A stretch of 64,000 nucleotides of DNA from Polaribacter haliotis (GCF_014784055.1 NZ_CP061813.1:831501-895500); one strand, 5' to 3'; shown: positions 18,712 to 26,105, counted from the first letter of the stretch. Notes: generated by a model not told the origin, from the letters alone. A program made the numbers and translations.

Positions 18712-19113
18712 TTAATGATTTTTGAATTTTTGAAAATTTCTTATGTAATCGCTTTTAATATAAAATTCTGAGGCCAAACATAAAAGAACCGCATTATGTG
18801 AAAAAGAGATTTCTCTCCAATATAATTCTGGAATATATAAACCTTTAGAGGGGGTATTTAAAATATAAACTTGCTCAAACCCTAACTTGTCAGTTAGTTT
18901 GAACTCTATAACACCTGAAACAGCAACAATTATTTGCTGCAAATTTTTATGAGCATGATGTCCCCTTTGTACATTATTTGGTGTAAAATACGTCCAATAA
19001 ACACGTTTAATATCAAATGGCACTTGTTTCTGTGCTTCTGCAACAGAAATATAACCCAATTCACTTGAACCAATAGAATCAAACTCTATGATATATGGTT
19101 TTTTATTTTTCAT
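18712..19113 (-). CDS. fdtA: FdtA/QdtA-like 3,4-ketoisomerase (WxcM-type cupin)
   Basis: The 133-residue cupin carries LGYISVAEAQKQVPFDIKRVY near the N-terminus, RGHHAHKNLQQ with the active-site histidines, and LYIPELYWREISFS, all typical of dTDP-4-oxo-6-deoxyhexose 3,4-ketoisomerases. I chose the ATG at 19113 rather than 19134. The shorter form starts MKNKKPYIIEFD, as homologues do, and it overlaps wzt by only 11 bases instead of 32. The enzyme converts the 4-keto sugar to the 3-keto form for the DegT aminotransferase in the same operon. The rmlA and rmlB genes needed upstream in the pathway are not in this window. Confidence 0.82.
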   Translation of the reverse strand: MKNKKPYIIEFDSIGSSELGYISVAEAQKQVPFDIKRVYWTYFTPNNVQRGHHAHKNLQQIIVAVSGVIEFKLTDKLGFEQVYILNTPSKGLYIPELYWREISFSHNAVLLCLASEFYIKSDYIRNFQKFKNH

Positions 19114-20362
19114 AAAAATGTGATTTCCATTCAAAACCCTCGTACAAAATCCCTGGTTTTTTATTTGTATTCTTGCTCCCTAAGTTGTCTACTTCGAAAG
19201 ACACAACTTCTAATGCTTCTAAAAGCACGTATTTTTGATCCTTACCAAAAATTAAATTAATTGTAAAAAAACCAGAATTTAATAAATATGCTGGTATTTG
19301 AGTATTTAATTGATAAGTCCCAACTTTTGAATCATTATTAATTAAAACTAAAGCTCCATTATGATAAATAATAACTTCGTCTTGATTTACAATTTCAACT
19401 GTACAATCTAAATTTATATTTCCTGAAAAATTTTTAAATTTTATTAAAATATCAATTCCAGAATTAATTGACAATATACTACCTTCTATTGGAGTTACAG
19501 TAATATTTTCTAATGCAATATGTTTATTCTTAATTTTTTTTATGCTCTTTTCATAACTTAATTTTTTAGATAATTCTTTATAAAAATTTAAAGAATTGTC
19601 AACAGATCCTTCAAATTTTAATTGACCATTATCCAAAACAATCGCTTTATTGCAAAGACTTCTTACAGCTGCCATATTATGACTCACAAACAAAACAGTT
19701 CTACCATCTGTTTTAGAAATATCTTGCATTTTACCAATTGCTTTCTTTTGAAACTCAATATCTCCAACAGCCAAAACTTCATCTACCACCAAAATATCTG
19801 GTTCTAAATGTGCGGCTACTGCAAAAGCCAAACGAACTTTCATTCCGCTAGAATACCTTTTTACTGGGGTATCTATATAACGTTCGCAACCAGAAAAAGA
19901 CACAATTTCATCTAATTTAGAATTTATTTCTTTTTTGGTCATTCCAAGAATAGCTCCATTTAAAAAAATGTTTTCTTTCCCTGTCATTTCTGGGTGAAAA
20001 CCTGTACCAACTTCTAATAAAGAGGCGATTCTTCCTTTCGATTTTATAAAACCCTCTGTAGGACCTGTAACTTTAGAAAGTATTTTTAATAATGTCGATT
20101 TTCCTGCACCATTTTTTCCTATAATTCCTAAAACCTCTCCTCTTTTTACTTCAAAATTAATGTCTTTTAAAGCCCAAACATATTCCGATTTTCCTTTTGA
20201 TGACCTATCATTAGATTCTCCAATTTTTAAATACGGATCTTCTTTACCTCTAATTTTTGCTAAAAAACGATTAAAATCGTGACTAATAGTACCTGTACCA
20301 ATAGTTCCTAAACGATATTGTTTGGATAGGTTTTCGACCTTTAAAATAATATCTTCTTTCAT
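19103..20362 (-). CDS. wzt: O-antigen ABC transporter ATP-binding protein with C-terminal glycan-binding domain (Wzt)
   Basis: The 419-residue protein contains the ABC ATPase with Walker A GKNGAGKST (residues 82-90), signature YSSGMKVRLAF (170-180), Walker B ILVVDEV (190-196) and the switch histidine in FVSHNM. A 30-residue insertion after the first strand is usual for Wzt and TagH. Residues about 275-405 form the extra beta-rich Wzt C-terminal domain, which in known systems recognises the modified non-reducing end of the O-polysaccharide and so sets chain length and export specificity. Its presence implies export of a finished, capped polymer. It follows wzm after 2 bases. Confidence 0.93.
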   Translation of the reverse strand: MKEDIILKVENLSKQYRLGTIGTGTISHDFNRFLAKIRGKEDPYLKIGESNDRSSKGKSEYVWALKDINFEVKRGEVLGIIGKNGAGKSTLLKILSKVTGPTEGFIKSKGRIASLLEVGTGFHPEMTGKENIFLNGAILGMTKKEINSKLDEIVSFSGCERYIDTPVKRYSSGMKVRLAFAVAAHLEPDILVVDEVLAVGDIEFQKKAIGKMQDISKTDGRTVLFVSHNMAAVRSLCNKAIVLDNGQLKFEGSVDNSLNFYKELSKKLSYEKSIKKIKNKHIALENITVTPIEGSILSINSGIDILIKFKNFSGNINLDCTVEIVNQDEVIIYHNGALVLINNDSKVGTYQLNTQIPAYLLNSGFFTINLIFGKDQKYVLLEALEVVSFEVDNLGSKNTNKKPGILYEGFEWKSHFYEK

Positions 20363-20364
20363 AT

Positions 20365-21237
20365 CTAAATCGTATCTATAAAAGTTTTTTCGGTTTTATT
20401 AAAAATCAATAATCCTAAGAAAAATATTACAATGGTAAATATAGCTGTGTATGTAATTCCAAAAACAGAATAATTTCCATCATTTAAAAGCATATATCTA
20501 CCAAGTTCTATAAGATGAGCTATTGGGTTAAAATCTACCACCCAAGAATAATCTGTACCTTCTTCAACATTTATTAACTTTTCTCGCATTAAATCTAAAG
20601 GGTACATTACTGCAGATAAATACATTAGCAATTGTACTCCAAAAGCAACTAAAAAAGTTAAATCTCTATATTTTGTTACCATAGAAGAAATAATCATTCC
20701 CAAACCTAAACCCATCATTCCCATTGCAATAATTAATAATGGAAAAAATAAAATATACATATTTGGCATAATTTCATATCCTGTTAAAGCATAATAAATA
20801 TAAAAACAAATAAATATAAAAATCTGAATTCCAAATTTTAACAAATTGGAAACTACAATAGACATTGGCATTATTACTCTTGGAAAATATACTTTACCGA
20901 AAATGGCTTCATTTTTTTTAAAAGTGTCTGAAGTTGCTGTTAAGCATTCTTTAAAATAATTCCAAATGGTAACTCCTGCTAAATTGAATAAGAAAGGTGG
21001 AACATCTCCTGTGGAAATTCCAGCAATATTATTAAAAACTAACGTAAATATTACAGAAGTAAATAAAGGCTGAATTAGATACCACAAAGGTCCTAAAATT
21101 GTTTGTTTGTATAGAGTAACCACATCTCTTTTTACAAAAAGAATTAGTAAATCTCTATATTGCCAAACTTCTTTAAGATTTAAGTCGAATAAATTGTTTT
21201 TGGGGGATATTTCAAAAAGCCATTTATCTCGCTCCAT
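20365..21237 (-). CDS. wzm: O-antigen ABC transporter permease (Wzm)
   Basis: The 290-residue ABC-2-type permease has about six membrane helices. Visible features include the amphipathic N-terminus WQYRDLLILFVKRDVVTLYKQT, the conserved LGPLWYLIQPL, and FNPIAHLIELGRY before the last helices. It pairs with the Wzt ATPase two bases downstream to move a lipid-linked polysaccharide to the periplasm. It is the first gene of the long polysaccharide operon, with a consensus Bacteroidota -7 box 23 bases before its ATG. The gene is intact and of normal family length. Confidence 0.93.
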   Translation of the reverse strand: MERDKWLFEISPKNNLFDLNLKEVWQYRDLLILFVKRDVVTLYKQTILGPLWYLIQPLFTSVIFTLVFNNIAGISTGDVPPFLFNLAGVTIWNYFKECLTATSDTFKKNEAIFGKVYFPRVIMPMSIVVSNLLKFGIQIFIFICFYIYYALTGYEIMPNMYILFFPLLIIAMGMMGLGLGMIISSMVTKYRDLTFLVAFGVQLLMYLSAVMYPLDLMREKLINVEEGTDYSWVVDFNPIAHLIELGRYMLLNDGNYSVFGITYTAIFTIVIFFLGLLIFNKTEKTFIDTI

Positions 21238-21259
21238 TAATTTGTGTTAAAATTTTTAA

Positions 21260-21267
21260 CAAATATA
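21260..21267 (-). promoter_or_regulatory. Predicted -7 box for the wzm-to-asnB polysaccharide operon
   Basis: Read on the minus strand the bases are TATATTTG, a perfect match to the Bacteroidota TAnnTTTG element. It lies 23 bases before the wzm ATG. No clear -33 TTTG is visible. No other gap in the following 21 kb exceeds 26 bases, so this is the best candidate promoter for the whole cluster. Confidence 0.5.
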
Positions 21268-21390
21268 GTTCATTTTATTAATTTTAGAGACTTCTTTTTC
21301 AATCTTTCCAACGAAATTAATAATCATTATATGAAGAAATTAATTTAAATTTGGACGTTCCATTTCTTTTTAAAACAAAAAAGTTTTAGA

Positions 21391-21470
21391 AAGAAATGTC
21401 GGGCTTTTCGCTGTATCTTTTTTTGATAAAAACAAAAAAAGGATGTCGCTACAATCCCTAACGCAACTTA
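21391..21470 (+). other. Structured intergenic element (candidate dispersed repeat or small RNA)
   Basis: The gap 21238-21476 between divergent wzm and the GNAT gene contains a block GTCGGGCTTTTCGCTGTATC, then a perfect 9-bp hairpin (21417-21425 with 21433-21441, 7-base loop), then GGATGTCGCTACAATCCCTA. The arms flanking the hairpin are noticeably richer in G and C than the surroundings. I recall very similar blocks (CGGGCTTTTCGCT ... CAATCCCTAACG) recurring between genes in many Flavobacteriaceae genomes, so it is probably a dispersed element. No other copy is visible in this window. Confidence 0.45.
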
Positions 21471-21476
21471 CGAACT

Positions 21477-21944
21477 ATGGATAATAAAAAAATAGAAATT
21501 ATAACTTATCAACCAATATTCGCAAAAGACTTTTACGAATTAAATGTAGCTTGGTTAGAAAAATATTTTTATGTAGAACCTTATGACGAAAAAGTATTAA
21601 GCAAACCAAAGGAAAATATTATTAATAGTGGTGGTTTTATTTTTTTTGCAAAATATAATGGTAAAATTGCTGGAACAGTAGCATTAAAGAATCAGAATAC
21701 ATTTTTTGAGCTCACAAAAATGGCTGTTTCACCAGAATTTCAAGGTTTAGGAATTGGTAAGAAATTATTAGAGTTTTGTATCGACTTTGCTATTAAAAAA
21801 AACTGGACAAGTATTACACTTTATTCTCATAGATCTTTAAAAAGTGCTATTCATATTTATAAAATATATGGTTTTAAAGAAATTCCTTTAGAAAAAGATG
21901 TGCATTACGAACGTGCAGACATTAAAATGATTATGGAATTATAA
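21477..21944 (+). CDS. GNAT-family N-acetyltransferase
   Basis: The 155-residue protein has the GNAT fold motifs: FELTKMAVSPEFQGLGIGKKLLE (about residues 78-100) with the acetyl-CoA pyrophosphate-binding pattern QGLGIG, followed by the SITLYSHRSLKSAIHIYKIYGFKEI segment that forms the end of the domain. It transfers an acetyl group from acetyl-CoA to an unknown amine. It is a single gene on the plus strand, divergent from the polysaccharide operon, and followed by a hexanucleotide repeat. Confidence 0.88.
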   Translation: MDNKKIEIITYQPIFAKDFYELNVAWLEKYFYVEPYDEKVLSKPKENIINSGGFIFFAKYNGKIAGTVALKNQNTFFELTKMAVSPEFQGLGIGKKLLEFCIDFAIKKNWTSITLYSHRSLKSAIHIYKIYGFKEIPLEKDVHYERADIKMIMEL

Positions 21945-21955
21945 ACTTTTTTTGT

Positions 21956-21991
21956 TCTCAGTCTCAGTCTCAGTCTCAGTCTCAGTCTCAG
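21956..21991 (+). repeat. Perfect hexanucleotide tandem repeat, six TCTCAG units
   Basis: Six uninterrupted copies of TCTCAG lie 12 bases after the stop codon of the acetyltransferase gene, in the gap before the convergent aroQ gene. The composition is unlike the surrounding AT-rich DNA. A related CAGT-based array lies at 58061-58097. Confidence 0.95.
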
Positions 21992-22051
21992 TAAAGTATT
22001 AGTTGAGAATTCTTTTAAATTCTTTAAAAAAGCACTTTTTTTTAATAAAAA

Positions 22052-22465
22052 CTATATAAAACTTTCAATCGCCAAATCATATCCTTTTAAACCAAATCCA
22101 AAAATTACTCCTTTTGCATTTGGAGCAATAAAACTTTTGTGTCTAAAATCTTCACGAGCATGAATATTAGAGATATGAATCTCTACAACAGGAGTTTCTA
22201 TACCTTTTACAGCATCTCCAATACCAACTGAAGTATGGGTATAAGCAGCTGCATTTAAGACAATGCCATTATAATCGAAACCTACTTCGTGTATTTTATC
22301 TATTATTTCTCCTTCTACATTAGATTGAAAATAAGACAATTCTATTGTTTTATATTTTAGTTGTAAATCTCTAAAATAATCTTCAAAAGATGCAGAACCA
22401 TAAATTTCTGGTTCTCTTTTCCCTAATAAATTTAAGTTCGGTCCGTTTATAATTATAATTTTCAT
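22052..22465 (-). CDS. aroQ: 3-dehydroquinate dehydratase, type II
   Basis: The 137-residue protein matches type II dehydroquinases (about 140-150 residues). It begins KIIIINGPNLNLLGKREPEIYG, containing the conserved catalytic tyrosine and arginine of the flexible loop. It also has NAAAYTHTSVGIGDAV and EIHISNIHAREDFRHKS with the active-site histidine. It converts 3-dehydroquinate to 3-dehydroshikimate in the shikimate pathway in the cytoplasm. In this clade aroQ commonly sits near xerD, and xerD is found here 2.7 kb away. It is transcribed convergently with the acetyltransferase gene. Confidence 0.95.
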   Translation of the reverse strand: MKIIIINGPNLNLLGKREPEIYGSASFEDYFRDLQLKYKTIELSYFQSNVEGEIIDKIHEVGFDYNGIVLNAAAYTHTSVGIGDAVKGIETPVVEIHISNIHAREDFRHKSFIAPNAKGVIFGFGLKGYDLAIESFI

Positions 22466-22489
22466 TTTGCTAAAATACTATTATAAAAC

Positions 22490-22523
22490 AAAAAACGGAA
22501 GCTAAATTTAGCTTCCGTTTTTT
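22490..22523 (-). terminator. Strong palindromic terminator after the outer-membrane barrel gene
   Basis: A 34-base perfect palindrome is centred between 22506 and 22507, with GGAAGCTAAA/TTTAGCTTCC as core and A/T runs on both sides. It lies 22 bases after the stop of the 22546-23049 gene, read on the minus strand, and isolates it from aroQ. The A/T runs would let it work in both directions. Confidence 0.85.
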
Positions 22524-22545
22524 ATAAAATATTTTATTCGGTTTT

Positions 22546-23049
22546 TTAAATTCCAAACATAACTCCTAAACTTACATTAGAAGCAGTTATACCATCATTA
22601 GATATACCTGAATAAGATAAGTTTAATTGTGTAGTTTCTCCAACTTTGTAACCTATAATTGGTCTGTAATAGAAACCTCCTTCATTGCCTTCATTAATAC
22701 CAACTGCATAACCAATGTTAGCTCCGACTACGAATTTATCTGACACATTAAATCTTGCTGCACCAGAAATTGGTAAAAAAGAAGTGTCTGGTGTGTCAAA
22801 AGTTCCTCCACCAACTAAATCAATATCTTTACCAAAAAAATGAGAATATTGGATTGAAGGCCCTAAAGTAAAACCTTCTGCTACTGGAAACATATAATTT
22901 AATTCAGCTCCTAAAGTAAAGCTATTTGAATTATTAAAGTCTCCTGTTGGTAAACCAATATTAAATCCTCCATTTAAGACTCCTTCTTGAGCATTCATTT
23001 TTCCTAATCCTGCAATTGCTAAAAATGCAATAAATAGTACTTTTTTCAT
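22546..23049 (-). CDS. Small outer-membrane beta-barrel protein (paralogue A)
   Basis: The 167-residue protein has an N-terminal signal peptide (MKKVLFIAFLAIAGLGKMNAQ, cleavage after the AQ-type end). The rest alternates hydrophobic and polar residues as in an eight-stranded barrel: LGAELNYMFPVAEG, LGPSIQYSHFFG, VGANIGYAVG and YYRPIIGYKVG. It belongs broadly to the porin/OmpA-barrel-like families common in Bacteroidota, with no peptidoglycan-binding domain. It is a clear tandem paralogue of 23173-23670 and has its own -7 promoter and terminator. Exact function is unknown. Confidence 0.8.
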   Translation of the reverse strand: MKKVLFIAFLAIAGLGKMNAQEGVLNGGFNIGLPTGDFNNSNSFTLGAELNYMFPVAEGFTLGPSIQYSHFFGKDIDLVGGGTFDTPDTSFLPISGAARFNVSDKFVVGANIGYAVGINEGNEGGFYYRPIIGYKVGETTQLNLSYSGISNDGITASNVSLGVMFGI

Positions 23050-23078
23050 AATTTTTAATTTAAGTTTTAATTATGATA

Positions 23079-23086
23079 CAAAACTA
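23079..23086 (-). promoter_or_regulatory. Predicted -7 box for outer-membrane barrel paralogue A
   Basis: The minus-strand sequence is TAGTTTTG, a perfect TAnnTTTG match, 29 bases before the start codon. The same eight bases occur at the same kind of distance before paralogue B. Confidence 0.6.
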
Positions 23087-23172
23087 AATATGACGTAAAA
23101 CTTAAATGAACTCTATTGTAAAAAAAAATAACTCAAATGAAATTAATGTTCGGTTTTGTATTTAAAAACCTC

Positions 23173-23670
23173 TTAAAGTCTAAACATTACTCCTATATTA
23201 ACGTTCGAAAAATCGATTCCATTTGTAGCAATATTAGAGTATGATATATTAAATTGTAAATCTTCATTGGTTTGATAACCTATAATTGGCTTATAGTAAA
23301 AACCTCCATCAAGCCCATCTGAAAAAGCAACAGCATAACCTAAATTGGCACCCAATACGAATTTTGGTAAAACCCTAAATCTTAAGGCAGCTGATAATGG
23401 TAAAAAAGATTCATCTGGAATAGAAGTTTTATTAACTCCTGCAGTTTCTCTTCCAAAAAAATGGTTGTATTCCACAGAAGGTCCTAAACCTATCTTTTCT
23501 GAAACTGGTAACATATAATTTAACTCTGCTCCTAAAGTAACTCCATAAAAATTATCTGCGACACTATTTGGTAAACCAAAATTTACACCTCCGTTTAAAA
23601 CTCCTTGTTGTGCATTAATTTTTCCTAAACTTGCAATTACTAAAAATGCAATAAATAAAACTTTTTTCAT
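23173..23670 (-). CDS. Small outer-membrane beta-barrel protein (paralogue B)
   Basis: The 165-residue protein has a signal peptide nearly identical to that of its downstream neighbour (MKKVLFIAFLVIASLGKINAQ) and the same barrel strand order: LGAELNYMLPVSEK, LGPSVEYNHFFG, LGANLGYAVA and YYKPIIGYQTN. It is clearly a tandem duplicate that has diverged. Each copy has its own promoter box, and a 123-base gap separates them, so they need not be co-expressed. The role is unknown; small barrels of this type are usually structural or adhesive. Confidence 0.8.
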   Translation of the reverse strand: MKKVLFIAFLVIASLGKINAQQGVLNGGVNFGLPNSVADNFYGVTLGAELNYMLPVSEKIGLGPSVEYNHFFGRETAGVNKTSIPDESFLPLSAALRFRVLPKFVLGANLGYAVAFSDGLDGGFYYKPIIGYQTNEDLQFNISYSNIATNGIDFSNVNIGVMFRL

Positions 23671-23699
23671 AATTATAATTTTTAAATTTAATTAGATTA

Positions 23700-23707
23700 C
23701 AAAACTA
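23700..23707 (-). promoter_or_regulatory. Predicted -7 box for outer-membrane barrel paralogue B
   Basis: The minus-strand sequence is TAGTTTTG, a perfect TAnnTTTG match 29 bases before the ATG. It is identical in sequence and position to the box before paralogue A, which supports duplication of gene plus promoter. Confidence 0.6.
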
Positions 23708-23786
23708 GTAATGTCTTTTATTTATTGGTTGCTCTTTATCTTTAGATATTAACTCAGATGAATTATATTAAAAAAATTTTAAATTA

Positions 23787-24698
23787 TTATTTCTTCTTAA
23801 CTTTTAGTTTTACAACATTTATACTTGCAGATTTACCTTCCTCTAAATCTGCAACTACTTCGTATTCTCTTCTAAAGTCGTATAATTTAAGCTTAGTTGT
23901 ATTTGTTTTTATTTTACCTGCGTCTACAGTAATAATTTTAATTATATTTTTATCTTTTTTTAAATTTAAAATAATGCTTTTCCTTTTTTTGGCTACTGAA
24001 AAGTTCTCTAACACAGGAATGTTATTAAGTAAAATTGTTATTTTATCGCCATCTTCTTTTCCATAATCCCAAATTTCCATTTTCATTTTACTAGTGTAAA
24101 CAAAAACAGAAACATTTTCCCCTGAACCAATTTTAGTTTCACTAAATTTCTTTAAATAATTTACTGGTTTCAATTCTTCTTTTACAACACTATCAATCTT
24201 TTTAATTTTATCAATTTTTTCTACTTTTTTATAAAATTTCTTAACTTTTTTCTCTAAGAATTTTGTGCTAACTAATTTTATTTTTCCTGTTGCGCAAGTA
24301 TCTTTATCGTCGTAAATTCCAATAAAATCTCCGTTTAAAGACTTTTTCTTTGTTTCTCCTTTAAAAACACCATCAAACTTTATAAAACAAAATTCTTCTG
24401 GTAAGTACTTGGATTTGGTGTATAAAATATCGCTTTCTTTAAATTGAATTGTTTTAGATTTAGGATTGTAATATCCTCTTATATATGATTTTGTTTCATT
24501 TTCCCCACCAAGATCTGTGTAAGAGTAACCTTCAATAAAACTAGTTTCACTGGAATTAAATTCAATCTTATAGGAAAACAATTGTTTGGAGTCTAAAACC
24601 AAAGCACCAACTAGCTCATAATCAAACTCTTTATTTTCTTGGGAATTTAAAAATGAAATGAATAAAAAACTAATTAAAAATAAAATATTTTTTTTCAT
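23787..24698 (-). CDS. Secreted protein of unknown function
   Basis: The 303-residue protein has a signal peptide (MKKNILFLISFLFISFLNSQ). The middle region (about residues 60-150) is beta-rich, with an FIGIYDDKDTC-like segment. A lysine-rich stretch follows at about 150-185. The C-terminal 110 residues look like a small beta-sandwich (MKMEIWDYGKEDGD, ILLNNIPVLENFSV, IIKIITVDAGK). Similar C-terminal segments occur in secreted Bacteroidota proteins, but I do not recognise a named family. No sorting domain is visible, so it is probably periplasmic. It is transcribed away from the TM2 gene. Confidence 0.6.
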   Translation of the reverse strand: MKKNILFLISFLFISFLNSQENKEFDYELVGALVLDSKQLFSYKIEFNSSETSFIEGYSYTDLGGENETKSYIRGYYNPKSKTIQFKESDILYTKSKYLPEEFCFIKFDGVFKGETKKKSLNGDFIGIYDDKDTCATGKIKLVSTKFLEKKVKKFYKKVEKIDKIKKIDSVVKEELKPVNYLKKFSETKIGSGENVSVFVYTSKMKMEIWDYGKEDGDKITILLNNIPVLENFSVAKKRKSIILNLKKDKNIIKIITVDAGKIKTNTTKLKLYDFRREYEVVADLEEGKSASINVVKLKVKKK

Positions 24699-24747
24699 GT
24701 ATATTTTTCTATATTGTGGCTAAATAACTAAAAAAAACTTGAATACC

Positions 24748-25116
24748 ATGAAAAAATCATTATCTATTTGTGCATTTTTATTTGCTTTCTTAGCATTTTC
24801 TTTCAACACACACGCTTCTTTTCCAGTAAAAAAGAAAACCGAAAAAGTTGAAGTTATTAAAGACAATAAAGTTGAAAAGAAAGAAGTTACTTCTTATGCA
24901 GCTCCTTATTCAGGAAAAAGCCAAACAACTGCTTTGTTATTATCTATCTTTTTAGGAGGTTTAGGAGTCGATAGATTTTATTTAGGCTACACTTTATTAG
25001 GTGTACTTAAATTAATAACTTTAGGTGGTTTTGGAATTTGGTATATTATTGATCTTGTTTTAATAATTACTGGAGATTTACAACCAAAAAATGGAAGTTA
25101 CTCTAAGACTTTATAA
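24748..25116 (+). CDS. TM2-domain membrane protein with signal peptide
   Basis: The 122-residue form starts at the ATG at 24748. An upstream in-frame TTG at 24739 adds only three residues before the obvious signal peptide and is less likely. After the signal peptide (MKKSLSICAFLFAFLAFSFNTHA) comes a charged linker with a VEKKEV-type repeat. Then follows a TM2 domain with two helices around GGLGVDRFYLGYTLLGVLKLITLGGFGIWYIIDLVLI, containing the DRFYLG motif that defines the family. TM2 proteins are small membrane proteins of unclear function. A strong terminator follows. Confidence 0.85.
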   Translation: MKKSLSICAFLFAFLAFSFNTHASFPVKKKTEKVEVIKDNKVEKKEVTSYAAPYSGKSQTTALLLSIFLGGLGVDRFYLGYTLLGVLKLITLGGFGIWYIIDLVLIITGDLQPKNGSYSKTL

Positions 25117-25140
25117 GAATATTACATCTTAAAATTTATA

Positions 25141-25166
25141 AAAAACCATCCATTAGGATGGTTTTT
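25141..25166 (+). terminator. Rho-independent terminator after the TM2 gene
   Basis: AAAAACCATCC and GGATGGTTTTT form an 11-bp stem with an ATTA loop, followed by more T residues. It lies 25 bases after the stop codon and only 17 bases before the xerD ATG. Confidence 0.85.
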
Positions 25167-25182
25167 TTTGTAGTTTAGTTTT

Positions 25183-26079
25183 ATGAATTGGCAACACGCA
25201 ATTAAAGATTATCAGTTATTTTTAAAAATTGAACGTGGACTTTCTAAAAACACTATAGAGAGTTACACTCGAGATTTACAAAAGTTGAATTTATTTTTAA
25301 ATAAAAATGAAATAAAAGTTTCTCCCACAGAAATTGATTCGTCAATTATAAAACAGTTTGTCTATGAAATTGCAAAAAGCGTAAATCCAAGAAGTCAGGC
25401 AAGAATAATCTCTGGTTTGCGCAGTTTTTTTGACTTTATGGTTTTTGAAGATTACAGAAAAACAAATCCCACAGATTTAATAGAAACTCCAAAAACTGGA
25501 AGGAAATTACCAGATACGCTTTCAGAAGAACAAATAGACGAATTAATTTCAGCAGTCGATTTAAGTCATTCTCAAGGAGAAAGAAACAGAACTATTTTAG
25601 AAACGATGTATAGTTGTGGTTTACGAGTTGGAGAATTAGTAACCCTAAAAATTTCCGACTTATTTTTTGAAGAAGGCTTTATTCGTGTTTTAGGAAAAGG
25701 AAATAAAGAAAGATACATTCCCATTCATAATACCGCTAAAAAGTATATTACAATTTATATCAATCAGATTAGAAACCACATTAAACCTAAAAAGAGTTTT
25801 GAAGATACCTTATTTTTAAACAGAAGAGGAAGTGGCTTATCGCGACAAATGGTTTTTATGATTATTAAAGATTTAGCAGTTAAAATCGATTTGAAGAAAA
25901 AAATTAGTCCACATACTTTGCGACATTCCTTTGCTACACATTTATTAAAAGGAGGTGCAGATTTAAGAGCAATTCAACAAATGCTAGGTCATGAAAGTAT
26001 TACAACCACAGAAGTTTATGTTCATGTAGATAAAAGTTTTTTAAAAGATGTATTAGAAAAATACCATCCTAGAAAATAA
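25183..26079 (+). CDS. xerD: Tyrosine site-specific recombinase XerD
   Basis: The 298-residue protein matches XerC/XerD length. The N-terminal SAM-like core-binding domain (about 1-90) begins YQLFLKIERGLSKNTIESY. The catalytic domain shows Arg148 in GLRVGELV, Lys172 in GKGNKERY, His244 and Arg247 in HTLRHSFATHLL, His270 in LGHESI and the nucleophile Tyr279. All six active residues are present. It resolves chromosome dimers at dif with a partner or alone at the division septum. Proximity to aroQ is a usual flavobacterial arrangement, which supports housekeeping XerD over a mobile-element integrase. No att-type repeats are visible around it. Confidence 0.93.
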   Translation: MNWQHAIKDYQLFLKIERGLSKNTIESYTRDLQKLNLFLNKNEIKVSPTEIDSSIIKQFVYEIAKSVNPRSQARIISGLRSFFDFMVFEDYRKTNPTDLIETPKTGRKLPDTLSEEQIDELISAVDLSHSQGERNRTILETMYSCGLRVGELVTLKISDLFFEEGFIRVLGKGNKERYIPIHNTAKKYITIYINQIRNHIKPKKSFEDTLFLNRRGSGLSRQMVFMIIKDLAVKIDLKKKISPHTLRHSFATHLLKGGADLRAIQQMLGHESITTTEVYVHVDKSFLKDVLEKYHPRK

Positions 26080-26105
26080 AAAATCCTGCAAAAGCAGGAT
26101 TTTTT
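26078..26105 (+). terminator. Terminator after xerD, probably bidirectional
   Basis: TCCTGC and GCAGGA, extended by A/T pairs, form a stem of about 11 bp with an AAAA loop and a T-run. Its 5' arm starts in the last bases of the xerD stop codon. It lies between convergent xerD and rny. Confidence 0.8.

Noticed and set aside
21961..21990. Hexamer array considered as a CRISPR array
   Set aside because: Units are 6 bases with no spacers, and no cas genes are present in the window.
22490..22523. Perfect palindrome considered as an operator of aroQ
   Set aside because: It is flanked by A and T runs and placed just after the stop of the barrel gene, which is the standard terminator form.
25183..26079. 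Tyrosine recombinase considered as a mobile-element integrase
   Set aside because: Size, complete XerD motifs and the aroQ neighbourhood fit housekeeping XerD, and no attachment repeats or cargo genes are seen around it.
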